A stretch of DNA of 41,815 nt, from assembly GCA_002869205.1 (NCBI GenBank), contig PKTJ01000020.1, positions 1 through 41,815 on the forward strand, written 5' to 3'. The position numbers were made by a program, and so were the translations under genes. This stretch comes from Candidatus Parcubacteria bacterium. Lineage in GTDB: Bacteria; Patescibacteriota; Patescibacteriia; Magasanikbacterales; UBA922. Under the pieces are notes generated by a model, which searched no databases, had not been told where the DNA came from, and was given only the letters and a program-made list of their open reading frames with translations. Position 1 is the first letter of the stretch. Every line of letters starts with the position of its first letter. Positions 23,874 to 31,893 of the stretch are shown here, in pieces.

Positions 23874-23894
23874 AAAACTGTTTGACAGTTTTTT
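23874..23894 (+). terminator. Terminator after DipZ-like gene
   Basis: AAAACTG, loop TTTGA, CAGTTTT and further T. The TTGACA inside the loop could also serve as a -35 for a downstream leader RNA. Confidence 0.85.
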
Positions 23895-23961
23895 CGAAGT
23901 AAGGTAAGGTATATTTACTATGAATATAGTTCACACACAATTTGTTGACACTAAGAAAAAG

Positions 23962-24028
23962 AACTGCCCCCGTATCTAGGTAGTTTTTATATAACAAAAT
24001 TATAACTGCCTAGAAGGGCAGTTTTTTC
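23962..24028 (+). promoter_or_regulatory. Attenuator-like four-strand RNA upstream of the GNAT gene
   Basis: There are four mutually exclusive strands: AACTGCC (23962-23968), CTAGGTAGTT (23976-23985), AACTGCCTAG (24004-24013) and GGGCAGTT (24016-24023) followed by T6. Pairing 1-2 plus 3-4 gives a terminator. Pairing 2-3 (10 bp with one wobble) gives an antiterminator. This is the classical attenuation layout. Confidence 0.65.
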
Positions 24029-24043
24029 TTTTTTAAAAAATAT

Positions 24044-24100
24044 ATGATTATTTCCATTTCAAAACAATTCAAGAAGAAGGTATTTCCCGAAAGAAGCTGA
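24044..24100 (+). CDS. Putative 18-residue leader peptide MIISISKQFKKKVFPERS
   Basis: An ATG frame of 18 codons lies between two terminator-type hairpins upstream of the GNAT gene. Its final codons and stop (24085-24100) are the 5' strand of an antiterminator that competes with the second terminator. No clear ribosome site precedes it, so translation is uncertain. A Lys-rich KKK stretch precedes the regulatory end. The fit of frame, stop and hairpin is what suggests a ribosome-mediated attenuator. Confidence 0.4.
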   Translation: MIISISKQFKKKVFPERS

Positions 24101-24158
24101 AATAGTATTTTATTATCAAACAGCTTTTCTCGGGAGGACACAAGAAAAGCTGTTTTTT
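24085..24158 (+). promoter_or_regulatory. Second attenuator with competing antiterminator and terminator
   Basis: Antiterminator: TCCCGAAAGAAGCTG (24085-24099) with CAGCTTTTCTCGGGA (24121-24135), 13 pairs plus one wobble. Terminator: CAGCTTTTCT (24121-24130) with AGAAAAGCTG (24143-24152) then T6. The two share the central strand. It lies 50 nt before the GNAT start and just before its ribosome site, so a full stop here would block that gene. Confidence 0.7.
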
Positions 24159-24206
24159 CTTTTGTCCAACCAAAAAACACGTTCATTCCATTAGGGGGAC
24201 ATACAG

Positions 24207-25124
24207 ATGAGTAATGCAAGTATCGGTCAGGTGGGTGGCAAGCCCTACGTAGACAAGAAGAACGATCGGGTCAAGGGGTTCGGCGACGAGCTTCAGACCT
24301 CGATAGACATCATCGAAGCGACGCTTCGTAGAGCACTCCAATCGCTCAATGGAGAGTCGCGATTCACGATGAGGGTCCCGGTCGCACATGACATGGACCT
24401 GGATCGTGTCAGAGAGATCCGTGTCAATGGAGGGTCTGTGCGAGTGACCTGTGAAGCGATTGTGCCGATCAACAATGATCAGGTTGGTGCGATCGCGTAC
24501 TTCGGCGGCAACCGTCCTGAGCGTCAGACTGCGTATATGACGCACGTTGCTGAACAGGCGTGTCTGAATCAGGCCTTCGCTCACGAGATGCGCGAACACA
24601 CCCTCCCAGACGTCTGCGTCATCGAGTGTCACGCACCTGGCGAAGGGAACTGGAGTGACGAGGATGTGGAGGCGCTCGTGCGTATCTACGAACAGGCCTT
24701 CTCGGGCTACCTCGTCGCATTCACTCACGAATCCGTGCGTGGCATGCTCGATGGCAATCTCGTCGCAGTGGTGCGCCACAACGGCGAGATCGTCTCGGTC
24801 GTGATGGCTGAGATCGCCGAGCTCAAGACTGCTGGAGAGGTGCTTCGTCTCGCGGAGATCTCCGAGGTCGCGACCAGTCCGCAGTACCATCGTCGCGGTT
24901 TCGCGCGCATGCTCTACGGCGTGATCGTCGAACACCTGCGCCGTGCGCAGATCGAGGTCATCTTCACCGAAGCCCGTGCCAACTCGGTCGGCATCATGGT
25001 CGCCGCGAGGAGCGCCGGCCTCAAGCCACGCGGGCTGCTCGATCAGCACTGCGTCATCTCGTCTGAATTCACCGACGTCAGTCAAGACACCGAACACGGA
25101 AGTCTCTTCGTGTTCTCGCTCTAG
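24207..25124 (+). CDS. GNAT-family N-acetyltransferase (GC-rich cassette)
   Basis: The 305-residue protein ends in a GNAT domain (about 150-290). The acetyl-CoA loop appears in EISEVATSPQYHRRGFARML (motif A, Q/R-x-x-G-x-A), then the EVIFTEARANSVGIMVAARSAGLKP-type motif B region, quoted in part. The N-terminal 140 residues are less familiar; the C-terminal half recalls the beta-lysine acetyltransferase AblB group. The substrate is unknown. A GGGGGA ribosome site lies 9 nt before ATG 24207. Codons become increasingly GC-rich toward the 3' end, unlike the flanking DipZ and M23 genes. It is preceded by two attenuator-like hairpins. Confidence 0.85.
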   Translation: MSNASIGQVGGKPYVDKKNDRVKGFGDELQTSIDIIEATLRRALQSLNGESRFTMRVPVAHDMDLDRVREIRVNGGSVRVTCEAIVPINNDQVGAIAYFGGNRPERQTAYMTHVAEQACLNQAFAHEMREHTLPDVCVIECHAPGEGNWSDEDVEALVRIYEQAFSGYLVAFTHESVRGMLDGNLVAVVRHNGEIVSVVMAEIAELKTAGEVLRLAEISEVATSPQYHRRGFARMLYGVIVEHLRRAQIEVIFTEARANSVGIMVAARSAGLKPRGLLDQHCVISSEFTDVSQDTEHGSLFVFSL

Positions 25125-25142
25125 CAAGTCGGTGCGCGGTTT

Positions 25143-25189
25143 GGGGCGAGGGAGTACACATGTACATCCCTCGCCCCCGGCCCAATTGA
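25143..25189 (+). promoter_or_regulatory. Hairpin with enclosed mini-ORF after the GNAT gene
   Basis: GGGGCGAGGGA (25143-25153) pairs perfectly with TCCCTCGCCCC (25167-25177). An inner GTAC/GTAC helix leaves the loop ACAT, which contains the first base pair of an ATG (25160-25162). That ATG follows a GAGGGAG ribosome site and opens a nine-codon frame, MYIPRPRPN, ending in TGA at 25187-25189. The ribosome site is sequestered in the stem. The sequence differs from the IRAP module but the layout is similar. AT-rich DNA resumes right after. Confidence 0.5.
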
Positions 25190-25231
25190 AAAAATAATAT
25201 ATTATATATAATTAATCTTAATCAAACACAT

Positions 25232-25951
25232 ATGCATACAGATATACAAGAACGTTCGAGACAATTAGTACAAGCGTTACATCAACACAAAAAAGATTTT
25301 CATTCAGTGGTTCCATTTGATTTACATATCGAACCAGTTACGGTGTTTGACTTAACTGGACAAAACGAGGAGCTGACATCTCTGGATCTAAGCAATACTC
25401 ATAACATGAATGAATATATATTTGGTATGATGAAAAGAGACCATACGCGTCTCGGAATTGGTCGGTATGATGAAGATAGAGTAATTTACAAAAGAAGTGA
25501 ACTTTTTGATACCTCACAAGATGACAGGACGATTCATTTGGGAATTGATTTGTGGGTAGAGGCGGGAATGCCTGTGAATGCGCCACTTGCAAGTAGAGTA
25601 CATAGTTTCCAGGATAATAATAATTTTGGAGATTATGGTCCAACTATTATTTTGGAACATGAACTGGACGGTGTTGTTTTCTATACGCTCTATGGACATC
25701 TCAGTAGAGAATCTCTGGAAAATATATCAGTTGGTCAAGAAATATCGGCTGGCGAGGAATTCGCAACTGTAGGAAACTTTCCTATCAATGGCGATTGGCC
25801 GCCGCATCTTCATTTTCAAATTGTTCTGGATATGGGAGAAAAAACAGGGGATTTTCCTGGCGTGGCTTCAATTCAGGAGAGGGATTATTATACCTCATTA
25901 TGTCCAGACCCAAATATGATTCTCGGACTTGTACAAACAGACACAGTTTAG
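25232..25951 (+). CDS. M23-type peptidase domain protein without signal peptide
   Basis: The 239-residue protein carries an LytM/M23 metallopeptidase domain (about 98-205). Zinc ligands are H102 and D106 (HLGID) and H194 in PHLHFQ, and the general-base region YGHLS (H156) is intact. M23 enzymes cut peptide cross-links in peptidoglycan. No signal peptide or membrane helix is visible in the first 90 residues, which instead look like a soluble helical/strand region. Export, if any, must be non-classical, or it acts on cytoplasmic or recycled material. Confidence 0.85.
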   Translation: MHTDIQERSRQLVQALHQHKKDFHSVVPFDLHIEPVTVFDLTGQNEELTSLDLSNTHNMNEYIFGMMKRDHTRLGIGRYDEDRVIYKRSELFDTSQDDRTIHLGIDLWVEAGMPVNAPLASRVHSFQDNNNFGDYGPTIILEHELDGVVFYTLYGHLSRESLENISVGQEISAGEEFATVGNFPINGDWPPHLHFQIVLDMGEKTGDFPGVASIQERDYYTSLCPDPNMILGLVQTDTV

Positions 25952-26023
25952 GTTTGTCTCTCTTGTGTAATGTCTGTTTAAAACATATACTATGACTTAT
26001 AACTTATGAATTAAGTCTGAATT

Positions 26024-26509
26024 ATGCAATTACCAAAAAGAAAATTAGGAAAATATGCTCAAGGAGATGAGGATTTTGTGATGAGTAAAAGTAAATACGA
26101 TGAGATCGAGAGAGAAGTTGAAAAACTTAATAAAAAACAACCAGGTGCTGCCAAAGAAGTAAGTCGTCTTGCAGAACTTGGAGACTTTTCAGAAAATGTG
26201 GAATATCAGATTGCAAAAGGACGTTTGCGTGGAATTATGAATGCAATTTTGAAATTAGAAAATCAACTTAAGAATGCTGAGGTCGTAGAACATACAGGAA
26301 AAAGTGATACCGTTTCGATTGGATCCACGGTTACGATTTCAGACGCTCATAAAGATAAGATATACACAATTTTAGGTGCTCTTGAAGTCGACTTAGACAA
26401 AGGAATTATATCTCACAATTCTCCTATAGGTGTTGCTTTGCTAGGGAAAAAGGTGGGGGATAGTTTAGAATTTAGAGGAACCGAATATAAGGTAGTTTCT
26501 GTGGAATAG
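26024..26509 (+). CDS. greA: Transcription elongation factor GreA
   Basis: GreA inserts its coiled coil into the RNA polymerase secondary channel and triggers cleavage of backtracked RNA. The 161-residue protein has the N-terminal coiled coil (about 20-85) with the catalytic tip LAELGDFSENVEYQIAKG, including the acidic tip residues Asp/Glu, and the C-terminal FKBP-like domain (TVSIGSTVTISDA, ISHNSPIGVALLGKKVGDSLEF). The length is normal. An N-terminal extension of about 18 residues precedes the usual start; VMSKSKYDEIE may be closer to the canonical beginning. Confidence 0.95.
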   Translation: MQLPKRKLGKYAQGDEDFVMSKSKYDEIEREVEKLNKKQPGAAKEVSRLAELGDFSENVEYQIAKGRLRGIMNAILKLENQLKNAEVVEHTGKSDTVSIGSTVTISDAHKDKIYTILGALEVDLDKGIISHNSPIGVALLGKKVGDSLEFRGTEYKVVSVE

Positions 26510-26530
26510 GCAAAGATAAAAGAACAAAGT

Positions 26531-26558
26531 AACAAGACTCTCAGGGTCTTGTTTTTTT
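26531..26558 (+). terminator. Terminator after greA
   Basis: ACAAGAC, loop TCTCAGG, GTCTTGT then T7. Confidence 0.9.
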
Positions 26559-26610
26559 ATATATACTATGTTAGTCTCTTATTGATAGTTAATTGACTTA
26601 GGTACTCCAA

Positions 26611-27114
26611 GTGGGAAAGAATAGGTGGATCCTGATCGGTGTTCTTGGGATATCTGGCGTGGTCATGCTCTTTCTGGCAATTGCTATGTCAGGCGACCCT
26701 AGTCACGCGCTTCTCGCAAGATGCCGAACCCTTCTGCGAGATCAGCCGTGTAAGCGCGTTGTTGGTCTCGATCACAAAGGCGGGTGCGTCTACGGGGATG
26801 CACAGAACGGAACGGTGTGCCTTCCAGAGGGTGGGTTGTTCTGCAACCCCGTGTGTACATGTCGAGACGGCAAGCCAGTGCGTGTGATGCGCAACTGCGA
26901 TGATGGGAATCCCTGTACCAAGGATCGCTGTGAGCATAATCCTCTCGACACTGCTACTACGCCCGGACTCTCTGGTCTCCACCTCACCGCCGACATGTGC
27001 GTCCATGAGTTCCTGGAGGACTACACGCCGTGCAGCAACGAGGACTTCACCGTCCCTGGTCACTGTAAGACAGGTGAGTGCATGTTGCCAGAGATGGATC
27101 TGATTCCAGACTAA
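26611..27114 (+). CDS. Membrane-anchored Cys-rich extracellular protein (GC-rich cassette)
   Basis: The 167-residue protein begins at GTG 26611 with a basic start (MGKNRW) and a hydrophobic anchor (about 7-26), then a cysteine-rich extracellular part with 15 or so Cys. The segment NCDDGNPCTKDRCEHNP matches the CDDGNPCT-x-D-x-C repeat common in secreted proteins of myxobacteria and related groups. No enzyme signature is visible. Codon use is GC-rich relative to greA and the next gene, a sign of different origin. The Shine-Dalgarno is weak, and the start was chosen for the signal-anchor pattern. Confidence 0.75.
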   Translation: MGKNRWILIGVLGISGVVMLFLAIAMSGDPSHALLARCRTLLRDQPCKRVVGLDHKGGCVYGDAQNGTVCLPEGGLFCNPVCTCRDGKPVRVMRNCDDGNPCTKDRCEHNPLDTATTPGLSGLHLTADMCVHEFLEDYTPCSNEDFTVPGHCKTGECMLPEMDLIPD

Positions 27115-27141
27115 GCACGAGCGTACCAGACCAATTTTTAC

Positions 27142-27271
27142 AGGAGGACAAACGGCGGCATTCAGATGCTGCCACACGTAGGCTGAGTTGTAGATGCAAC
27201 ACGTGAACACACCCCCGCTCACTCAGCCTACGACTCAGCCCTTATTTATTCCTTTCAAAGAGGAATTTTTT
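27142..27271 (+). terminator. Structured 3' region of the Cys-rich cassette
   Basis: An AGGAGG site (27142-27147) and a six-codon frame MLPHVG (27166-27186) enter a perfect 12-bp stem, CGTAGGCTGAGT (27177-27188) with ACTCAGCCTACG (27221-27232). An AT-rich terminator follows: ATTCCTTT with AGAGGAAT then T5 (27248-27271). The arrangement of ribosome site, tiny frame, structure and terminator echoes the other cassettes, although the peptide differs and the spacing from AGGAGG to ATG is long. Confidence 0.5.
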
Positions 27272-27322
27272 GTTACTTGCTTTTTATATATGTATTTATT
27301 ATAATAAGGATACTAAAAAAGT

Positions 27323-27706
27323 ATGATTTCACATAGATATAGACATCTCATCGTTTCAGTCGTGGTTTTCTCCCTCTTGTTTTGCTGTGGGGCTGCTTGG
27401 CATACCGTAATGTTTGGAAATGACATGCCTATGGAAAATCATAATGCATGTGGTATGGGAGATGTGGGGGCTCAAGCTAATTCAGGACACACATATTCTG
27501 TTGTTTCGTCAGTAGTTAGTTTATTCAAAAATATTACATTTAGTTTATCTGTCATTTTTGTATCAGTGATTGTACTGACATTTTTACTCTATGATAGATT
27601 TAGATTTTATTATAAGAAAAGCAGAGATAGGTATGGGGGCTTTCGACTATTTGTATATTTTATAAACTTATTTAGGCTTGGGATTTTGAATCCCAAAACA
27701 TTTTAA
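27323..27706 (+). CDS. Small two-helix membrane protein with Met/His-rich loop
   Basis: Not recognised. The 127-residue protein has two hydrophobic helices (about 9-28 and 68-92). The loop between them contains HTVMFGNDMPMENHNACGMGD, quoted within limits, rich in Met, His and Cys and plausible for metal binding. The basic C-terminal tail (RFRFYYKKSRDRYGG) is probably cytoplasmic. Its place ahead of the copper genes (27956, 29477) suggests a copper- or silver-related role, which is inference only. AT-rich codon use matches the background. Confidence 0.7.
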   Translation: MISHRYRHLIVSVVVFSLLFCCGAAWHTVMFGNDMPMENHNACGMGDVGAQANSGHTYSVVSSVVSLFKNITFSLSVIFVSVIVLTFLLYDRFRFYYKKSRDRYGGFRLFVYFINLFRLGILNPKTF

Positions 27707-27955
27707 TACAAACATATTAAAAAGCTTTGTTTTGTTGCAGAGTTTTTTTAGTTACTTTGGATTATTTAATTATTCATGTTTGTGGATTTAGTATTAGACC
27801 CCTCCCTAACCCTCCCCTAAGATGGGAGGGAATAAATCAGTTTTATAGTCAGAAGTAATATCCTAAACCCATCTCTCACTTTTTCGGACTGTATATCCGA
27901 ACTATAGAGATGATGTTGTATATGCTATACTCACATAAAGAAGATTAATAAATAT
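27707..27955. other. Spacer with hairpins and a possible operator before the copper genes
   Basis: CCCTCCC/GGGAGGG hairpin near 27813-27833. TTCGGA-CTGTATA-TCCGAA (27883-27901) is a perfect 6-bp inverted repeat about 20-25 nt upstream of a TATACT box (near 27926) of the HMA-permease gene, where a metal-responsive repressor could bind. No gene is seen. Confidence 0.5.
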
Positions 27956-29302
27956 ATGAGTGAAAATAATAAAAAGAAAACAATTCATATTAGTGGTATG
28001 ACCTGTGTGTCGTGCGAAACAATTATTTCTGATGAATTGAAAGAATTGGATGGTATAGGAGAGGTGCATGTAAATCACAAAACTCAAACTGCTGAAATTA
28101 GTCTCACAGGGGGTGGACCACATTTTAGCAAGATCGCACAAAAGATAAAGAAATTGGGATACGATGCATCTGAAGAACCAATAGTAAAAAAAGCCAAGAA
28201 AGCAACAAAGGCACAGTGGTTTGGTTCGCTCGCTATTGTATTCTCGTTATACTGGGTATACCGGTATTTCAAATGGATTGGTATATTTAGTTTGGTAGAA
28301 GTAGACCCAAGTAATGTCGGGTTTGGGGCAGCGATACTTGTTGGTGTTGTAGCGTCACTTTCTACATGTCTTGCTGTGGTTGGTGCAGTAGTGATTTCAT
28401 TTGGTGCGAAGTACGAATCTCGTGGTACAAAATTTGAACGAAATATTAAACCACATATATTATTTCATGCAGGACGTATTGGTGGTTTTTTCTTACTTGG
28501 TGGACTGCTTGGAAGTATAGGAAATTTCTTTGAGCTTTCTACTTCGGTCATGGGATGGTTTACCGTCATTATTGCCGTAGTGCTTGCGTGGCTTGGTCTC
28601 AATATTTTGGGAATTTTACCATCACTTACAACTACAGGATTTCATATGCCAAAAGGTGTGATGAAATATTGGAATAAGCTGAAACAATCTGAGCATGCTG
28701 CAGCACCAGTAGTACTTGGTGCATTTACGTTTTTCTTACCTTGTGGATTTACACAGAGTATACAGTTGTTTGCTGTTGCATCGGGAAGTTTCTTTGTTGG
28801 CGGAATGACACTTGCGTTCTTTGCCCTTGGAACACTGCCGGTACTCTTTGGTGTTGGTGTGATGAGTAGTAAGAGTAGAAACAAAGATCGTGTTGTGTTT
28901 AAAAAAGCAATGGGATTTATTATTATCGCATTTGCGTGGTATACACTTAGCTCAGGGCTTGCTGCAAATGGTATCGTACTTACTGCAGGAGGTTCAACTT
29001 CAGCAGTAGAAAGTGGACCGAGCGTTACGATGCAAGACGGTGTCCAGGTAATTGAAATGGATGTCGACTACCGCGGGTTTACACCAAATAAATTTGAACT
29101 CAAAAAAGATGTGCCAGTGCGCTGGGTAATAAATGGTAAACAAATTAGCGGGTGCACCAATGAGGTTATTGTTCCTGAATATGGGATTAGCAAAAAACTT
29201 ACTTCGGGTAAAAACATCGTCGAGTTCACTCCAACAAAAGCAGGTACCACATCGTTTAGTTGTTGGATGGGGATGGTGAGGGGTAGCTTCGTGGTGTCGT
29301 AG
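27956..29302 (+). CDS. HMA - UreH/DsbD-type permease - cupredoxin-like fusion protein
   Basis: This 448-residue three-part protein has an N-terminal heavy-metal-associated domain (about 8-72) with MTCVSC (C17, C20). It is followed by a six-helix membrane domain of the UreH/DsbD_2 (sulfite exporter TauE-like) type (about 110-345), including CLAVVGAVV, FFLPCGFTQSIQLFAVASGS and GGMTLAFFALGTLPVLFG. A C-terminal cupredoxin-like domain (about 365-448) carries a Cys/Met metal site in SGCTNEVIVP and SFSCWMGMVRG. It probably moves or buffers copper across the membrane together with CopA. A possible operator precedes it. Confidence 0.9.
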   Translation: MSENNKKKTIHISGMTCVSCETIISDELKELDGIGEVHVNHKTQTAEISLTGGGPHFSKIAQKIKKLGYDASEEPIVKKAKKATKAQWFGSLAIVFSLYWVYRYFKWIGIFSLVEVDPSNVGFGAAILVGVVASLSTCLAVVGAVVISFGAKYESRGTKFERNIKPHILFHAGRIGGFFLLGGLLGSIGNFFELSTSVMGWFTVIIAVVLAWLGLNILGILPSLTTTGFHMPKGVMKYWNKLKQSEHAAAPVVLGAFTFFLPCGFTQSIQLFAVASGSFFVGGMTLAFFALGTLPVLFGVGVMSSKSRNKDRVVFKKAMGFIIIAFAWYTLSSGLAANGIVLTAGGSTSAVESGPSVTMQDGVQVIEMDVDYRGFTPNKFELKKDVPVRWVINGKQISGCTNEVIVPEYGISKKLTSGKNIVEFTPTKAGTTSFSCWMGMVRGSFVVS

Positions 29303-29321
29303 CGTCACCGTCTCACCGTTT

Positions 29322-29442
29322 GTCATCCCGAGTGTAATGAAGCGATAGCGGAATGAAATCGAGGGATCTGTTTCCTAGACAAGTTTTATCTTAAGACAGA
29401 TCCCTCCACTTCACTCCCTACGGTCGTTTTGGTCGGGATGAC
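29322..29442. repeat. GTCATCCCGA inverted-repeat element, copy 1
   Basis: GTCATCCCGA (29322-29331) and TCGGGATGAC (29433-29442) bound a 121-nt element with inner GAGGGATCTG/CAGATCCCTC arms. It lies between the HMA-permease and copA genes. Relatives lie at 31637-31765 and 35941-36059. Confidence 0.85.
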
Positions 29443-29476
29443 AACTTTACGACGTCTTACTTAAATTAAATATTTT

Positions 29477-31630
29477 ATGAAAAAAACAACGGTTGAAATA
29501 TCTGGCATGCATTGTGCGTCGTGTGCTCTAAACATCGAAAAACAACTCAAAAAAACCGAAGGTGTAAAAGACGCGTCAGTAAATTATGGTATGAACAAGG
29601 CATATGTGGAATATGATGAAGGTATTGTGGCTGAGGATGTGATCGATGAGACTATTGCTTCCGCCGGAGATTATAAAGTGGTTCGTGAAGAATCAGGAAA
29701 TGCCCAAAAGGCTGACGGGACTAACAAGGCTTACAAAAAGTTTTTAATTGCTCTTGTTTTGACATTACCATTACTCATAACAATGTTTTTCCCAGATCTC
29801 ATGATGAAAATGGAAGTCATGCAGGCGATGGCAGTTTTGACTGCAGTTGTGGTGTTCATTGTTGGTTGGCAATTTCATCTAGGAATGCTCTTACAGTTGA
29901 AACGTTTTCGTGCAGATATGGACACACTCGTCTCTGTGGGAACACTTGCGGCATTCATATATTCAGTTTATGCAATGACATCGGGAGGTCATGTATATTT
30001 TGAAACAGCAGCTGTGATTGTCACACTTATCTTGCTTGGAAAATATTTGGAAGAAAAAAGTAAGGGGAGAGCATCAAGTGCAATACAAAAACTATTAGCC
30101 CTTGGTGTGAAAAAGGCGCGTGTACTGGTCGACGGAAAAGAAGCTGAAATGGACATAGAAAAAATACGTGAAGGAGATATTTTGCTTGTAAAAGCAGGGG
30201 AGAAAATTCCACTGGATGGAGAAATTCTAAAAGGCTCTACTTCGGTAGACGAGTCTATGCTTACGGGTGAAAGCATTCCTATAGAAAAAAATGTAAAAGA
30301 TCTTGTATATGGTGCAACCATAAATGGTAGTGGTGTGATAGAGATGAAGGTGACAAAAACAGGAGAGAATACAGTTCTTGCTCAAATTATTTCACTTGTA
30401 GAACAAGCACAAGGATCAAAAGCACCAATACAAAAACTCGCTGATAAAGTTGCCAGTATTTTTGTACCAAGTGTAATGCTTATTGCGCTTGCGACATTTT
30501 TGATTTGGATGTTTGTGGTTGGTGCAGGATTTGAATCGAGTATAATTTACGCAGTGGCAGTGCTCGTGATCGCGTGTCCATGTGCACTTGGACTCGCAAC
30601 GCCGACTGCCATTATGGTGGGAAGTGGAAAAGGTGCAGAAAATGGGATCCTTATAAAAGAATCTCAGAGCCTCGAAGTCGCGCACAAAGTGAACGCAGTT
30701 ATGTTTGATAAAACAGGAACACTGACCAAAGGTGAGCCCGTGGTAACAGACGTAGAAGTTTTTGATAAAGATTTGGATGAAAAAGATCTCATGATTCTCG
30801 CGTGCTCTCTTGAATCACAAAGCGAACACGTACTTGCGTCTGCGTTTAATAAATATTCGAAAGACTTAGGACTTAAGACGTATAAGACCGAGGAGGTAAA
30901 AGCCCTGTCTGGTAAAGGTGTGGAGGGCGTGGTTGACGGGAAGAAAGTGTATCTTGGTAATGAAAAATTAATAGAGACTCTCAAGATCACACTTAGGGTC
31001 CCTCACAAGACTTCGTTTGAAGACTTCGCTAATAACGGCAAGACGCCAATGTATGTAGTAGTCGACGGCGTGGTGGCGGGGATCGTGGCAGTCGCCGACG
31101 TGGTGCGTGACGAAGCCAAGAGTGCTGTAGCATCACTTACAAAGCAAAATATTGATGTGTATATGATTACCGGAGACCATGAAAAGACTGCGCAAGCTAT
31201 TGCCAAGCAATTAGGAATCAAACATGTCGTCGCAAACGTAATGCCAGATCATAAAGCCGAGGAAGCAAAGAAACTTCAGGAGTCCGGGTCTGTGGTTGCG
31301 TTTGTCGGCGATGGAATTAATGATGCTCCGGCACTCGCCCAAGCTGATCTTGGGATAGCTATTGGTAGTGGAACTGACGTGGCAATAGAAGCAGGAAGTA
31401 TTGTACTCATGCAAAGTAATCCGCAAAAAGTCGTCGACGCTATCAGACTTTCTCGTCAGACGTTCAAGTCTATTAAGCAAAATCTCTTTTTTGCATTTAT
31501 TTACAATGTGGTAGCAATCCCGCTTGCCGCGTTTGGAATCCTCAGTCCTATTATCGCAGCGGCTGCTATGAGTATGAGTAGTGTTTCTGTCGTTGGGAAT
31601 AGTTTAAGGATACGGAGGAAATCTCTGTAG
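29477..31630 (+). CDS. copA: Copper-exporting P1B-type ATPase CopA
   Basis: A 717-residue P1B ATPase that pumps Cu(I) out of the cytoplasm. The N-terminal HMA domain has C13 and C16 (GMHCASC). It also has the actuator motif TGES (263-266), the transmembrane CPC (367-369), the phosphorylation motif DKTGT (D411), and GDGIND (611-616). The last helices carry the YN and M-x2-SS copper signatures ([22 protein letters not shown]), which place it in the Cu+ subgroup. A single HMA domain and normal length are seen. It is followed by another inverted-repeat element. Confidence 0.97.
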   Translation: MKKTTVEISGMHCASCALNIEKQLKKTEGVKDASVNYGMNKAYVEYDEGIVAEDVIDETIASAGDYKVVREESGNAQKADGTNKAYKKFLIALVLTLPLLITMFFPDLMMKMEVMQAMAVLTAVVVFIVGWQFHLGMLLQLKRFRADMDTLVSVGTLAAFIYSVYAMTSGGHVYFETAAVIVTLILLGKYLEEKSKGRASSAIQKLLALGVKKARVLVDGKEAEMDIEKIREGDILLVKAGEKIPLDGEILKGSTSVDESMLTGESIPIEKNVKDLVYGATINGSGVIEMKVTKTGENTVLAQIISLVEQAQGSKAPIQKLADKVASIFVPSVMLIALATFLIWMFVVGAGFESSIIYAVAVLVIACPCALGLATPTAIMVGSGKGAENGILIKESQSLEVAHKVNAVMFDKTGTLTKGEPVVTDVEVFDKDLDEKDLMILACSLESQSEHVLASAFNKYSKDLGLKTYKTEEVKALSGKGVEGVVDGKKVYLGNEKLIETLKITLRVPHKTSFEDFANNGKTPMYVVVDGVVAGIVAVADVVRDEAKSAVASLTKQNIDVYMITGDHEKTAQAIAKQLGIKHVVANVMPDHKAEEAKKLQESGSVVAFVGDGINDAPALAQADLGIAIGSGTDVAIEAGSIVLMQSNPQKVVDAIRLSRQTFKSIKQNLFFAFIYNVVAIPLAAFGILSPIIAAAAMSMSSVSVVGNSLRIRRKSL

Positions 31631-31636
31631 TCCAAA

Positions 31637-31765
31637 TTGTCATCCTGAGAAGCTCTGAAAGAAGCGACGAAGGATCTTTCTTGTCACTAGTTTTTGGTAA
31701 GAAAAAAATAGCGATTTAAATAAGGTCGAGATAAGAGAGATCCTTCACTACGTTCAGGATGACAA
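31637..31765. repeat. GTCATCCTGA inverted-repeat element, copy 2
   Basis: TTGTCATCCTGA (31637-31648) and TCAGGATGACAA (31754-31765) are perfect ends. Inner arms GAAGGATCT and AGATCCTTC repeat the plan of copy 1. Confidence 0.85.
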
Positions 31766-31769
31766 TTAA

Positions 31770-31799
31770 AAAAAGCTTCACCACGTGTGGAGCTTTTTG
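31770..31799 (+). terminator. Terminator after copA
   Basis: AAAAAGCTTCAC with GTGGAGCTTTTT, 12 bp with one wobble, loop CACGT. The symmetric A/T flanks suit both directions. Confidence 0.9.
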
Positions 31800-31810
31800 A
31801 TACATAATTA

Positions 31811-31839
31811 TTGACAAAAGAGGAAATTAATGGTACCTT
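31811..31839 (+). promoter_or_regulatory. Promoter of the zinc-ribbon cassette
   Basis: TTGACA (31811-31816), a 17-nt spacer and TACCTT (31834-31839). The leader contains a GTCGC-CTTTGGA-GCGAC hairpin before a GGAG ribosome site. Confidence 0.8.
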
Positions 31840-31893
31840 TACTTGTCGCCTTTGGAGCGACTGATCACAATTTCTTCATTTTGGAGAAGCGGT

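Noticed and set aside
24183-25127. A 314-codon minus-strand frame opposite the GNAT gene, and a 206-codon one opposite 18894-19517
   Set aside because: Both are shadow frames with His/Asp/Arg-rich composition, no ribosome site and no promoter. The plus-strand genes have family motifs or better codon structure.
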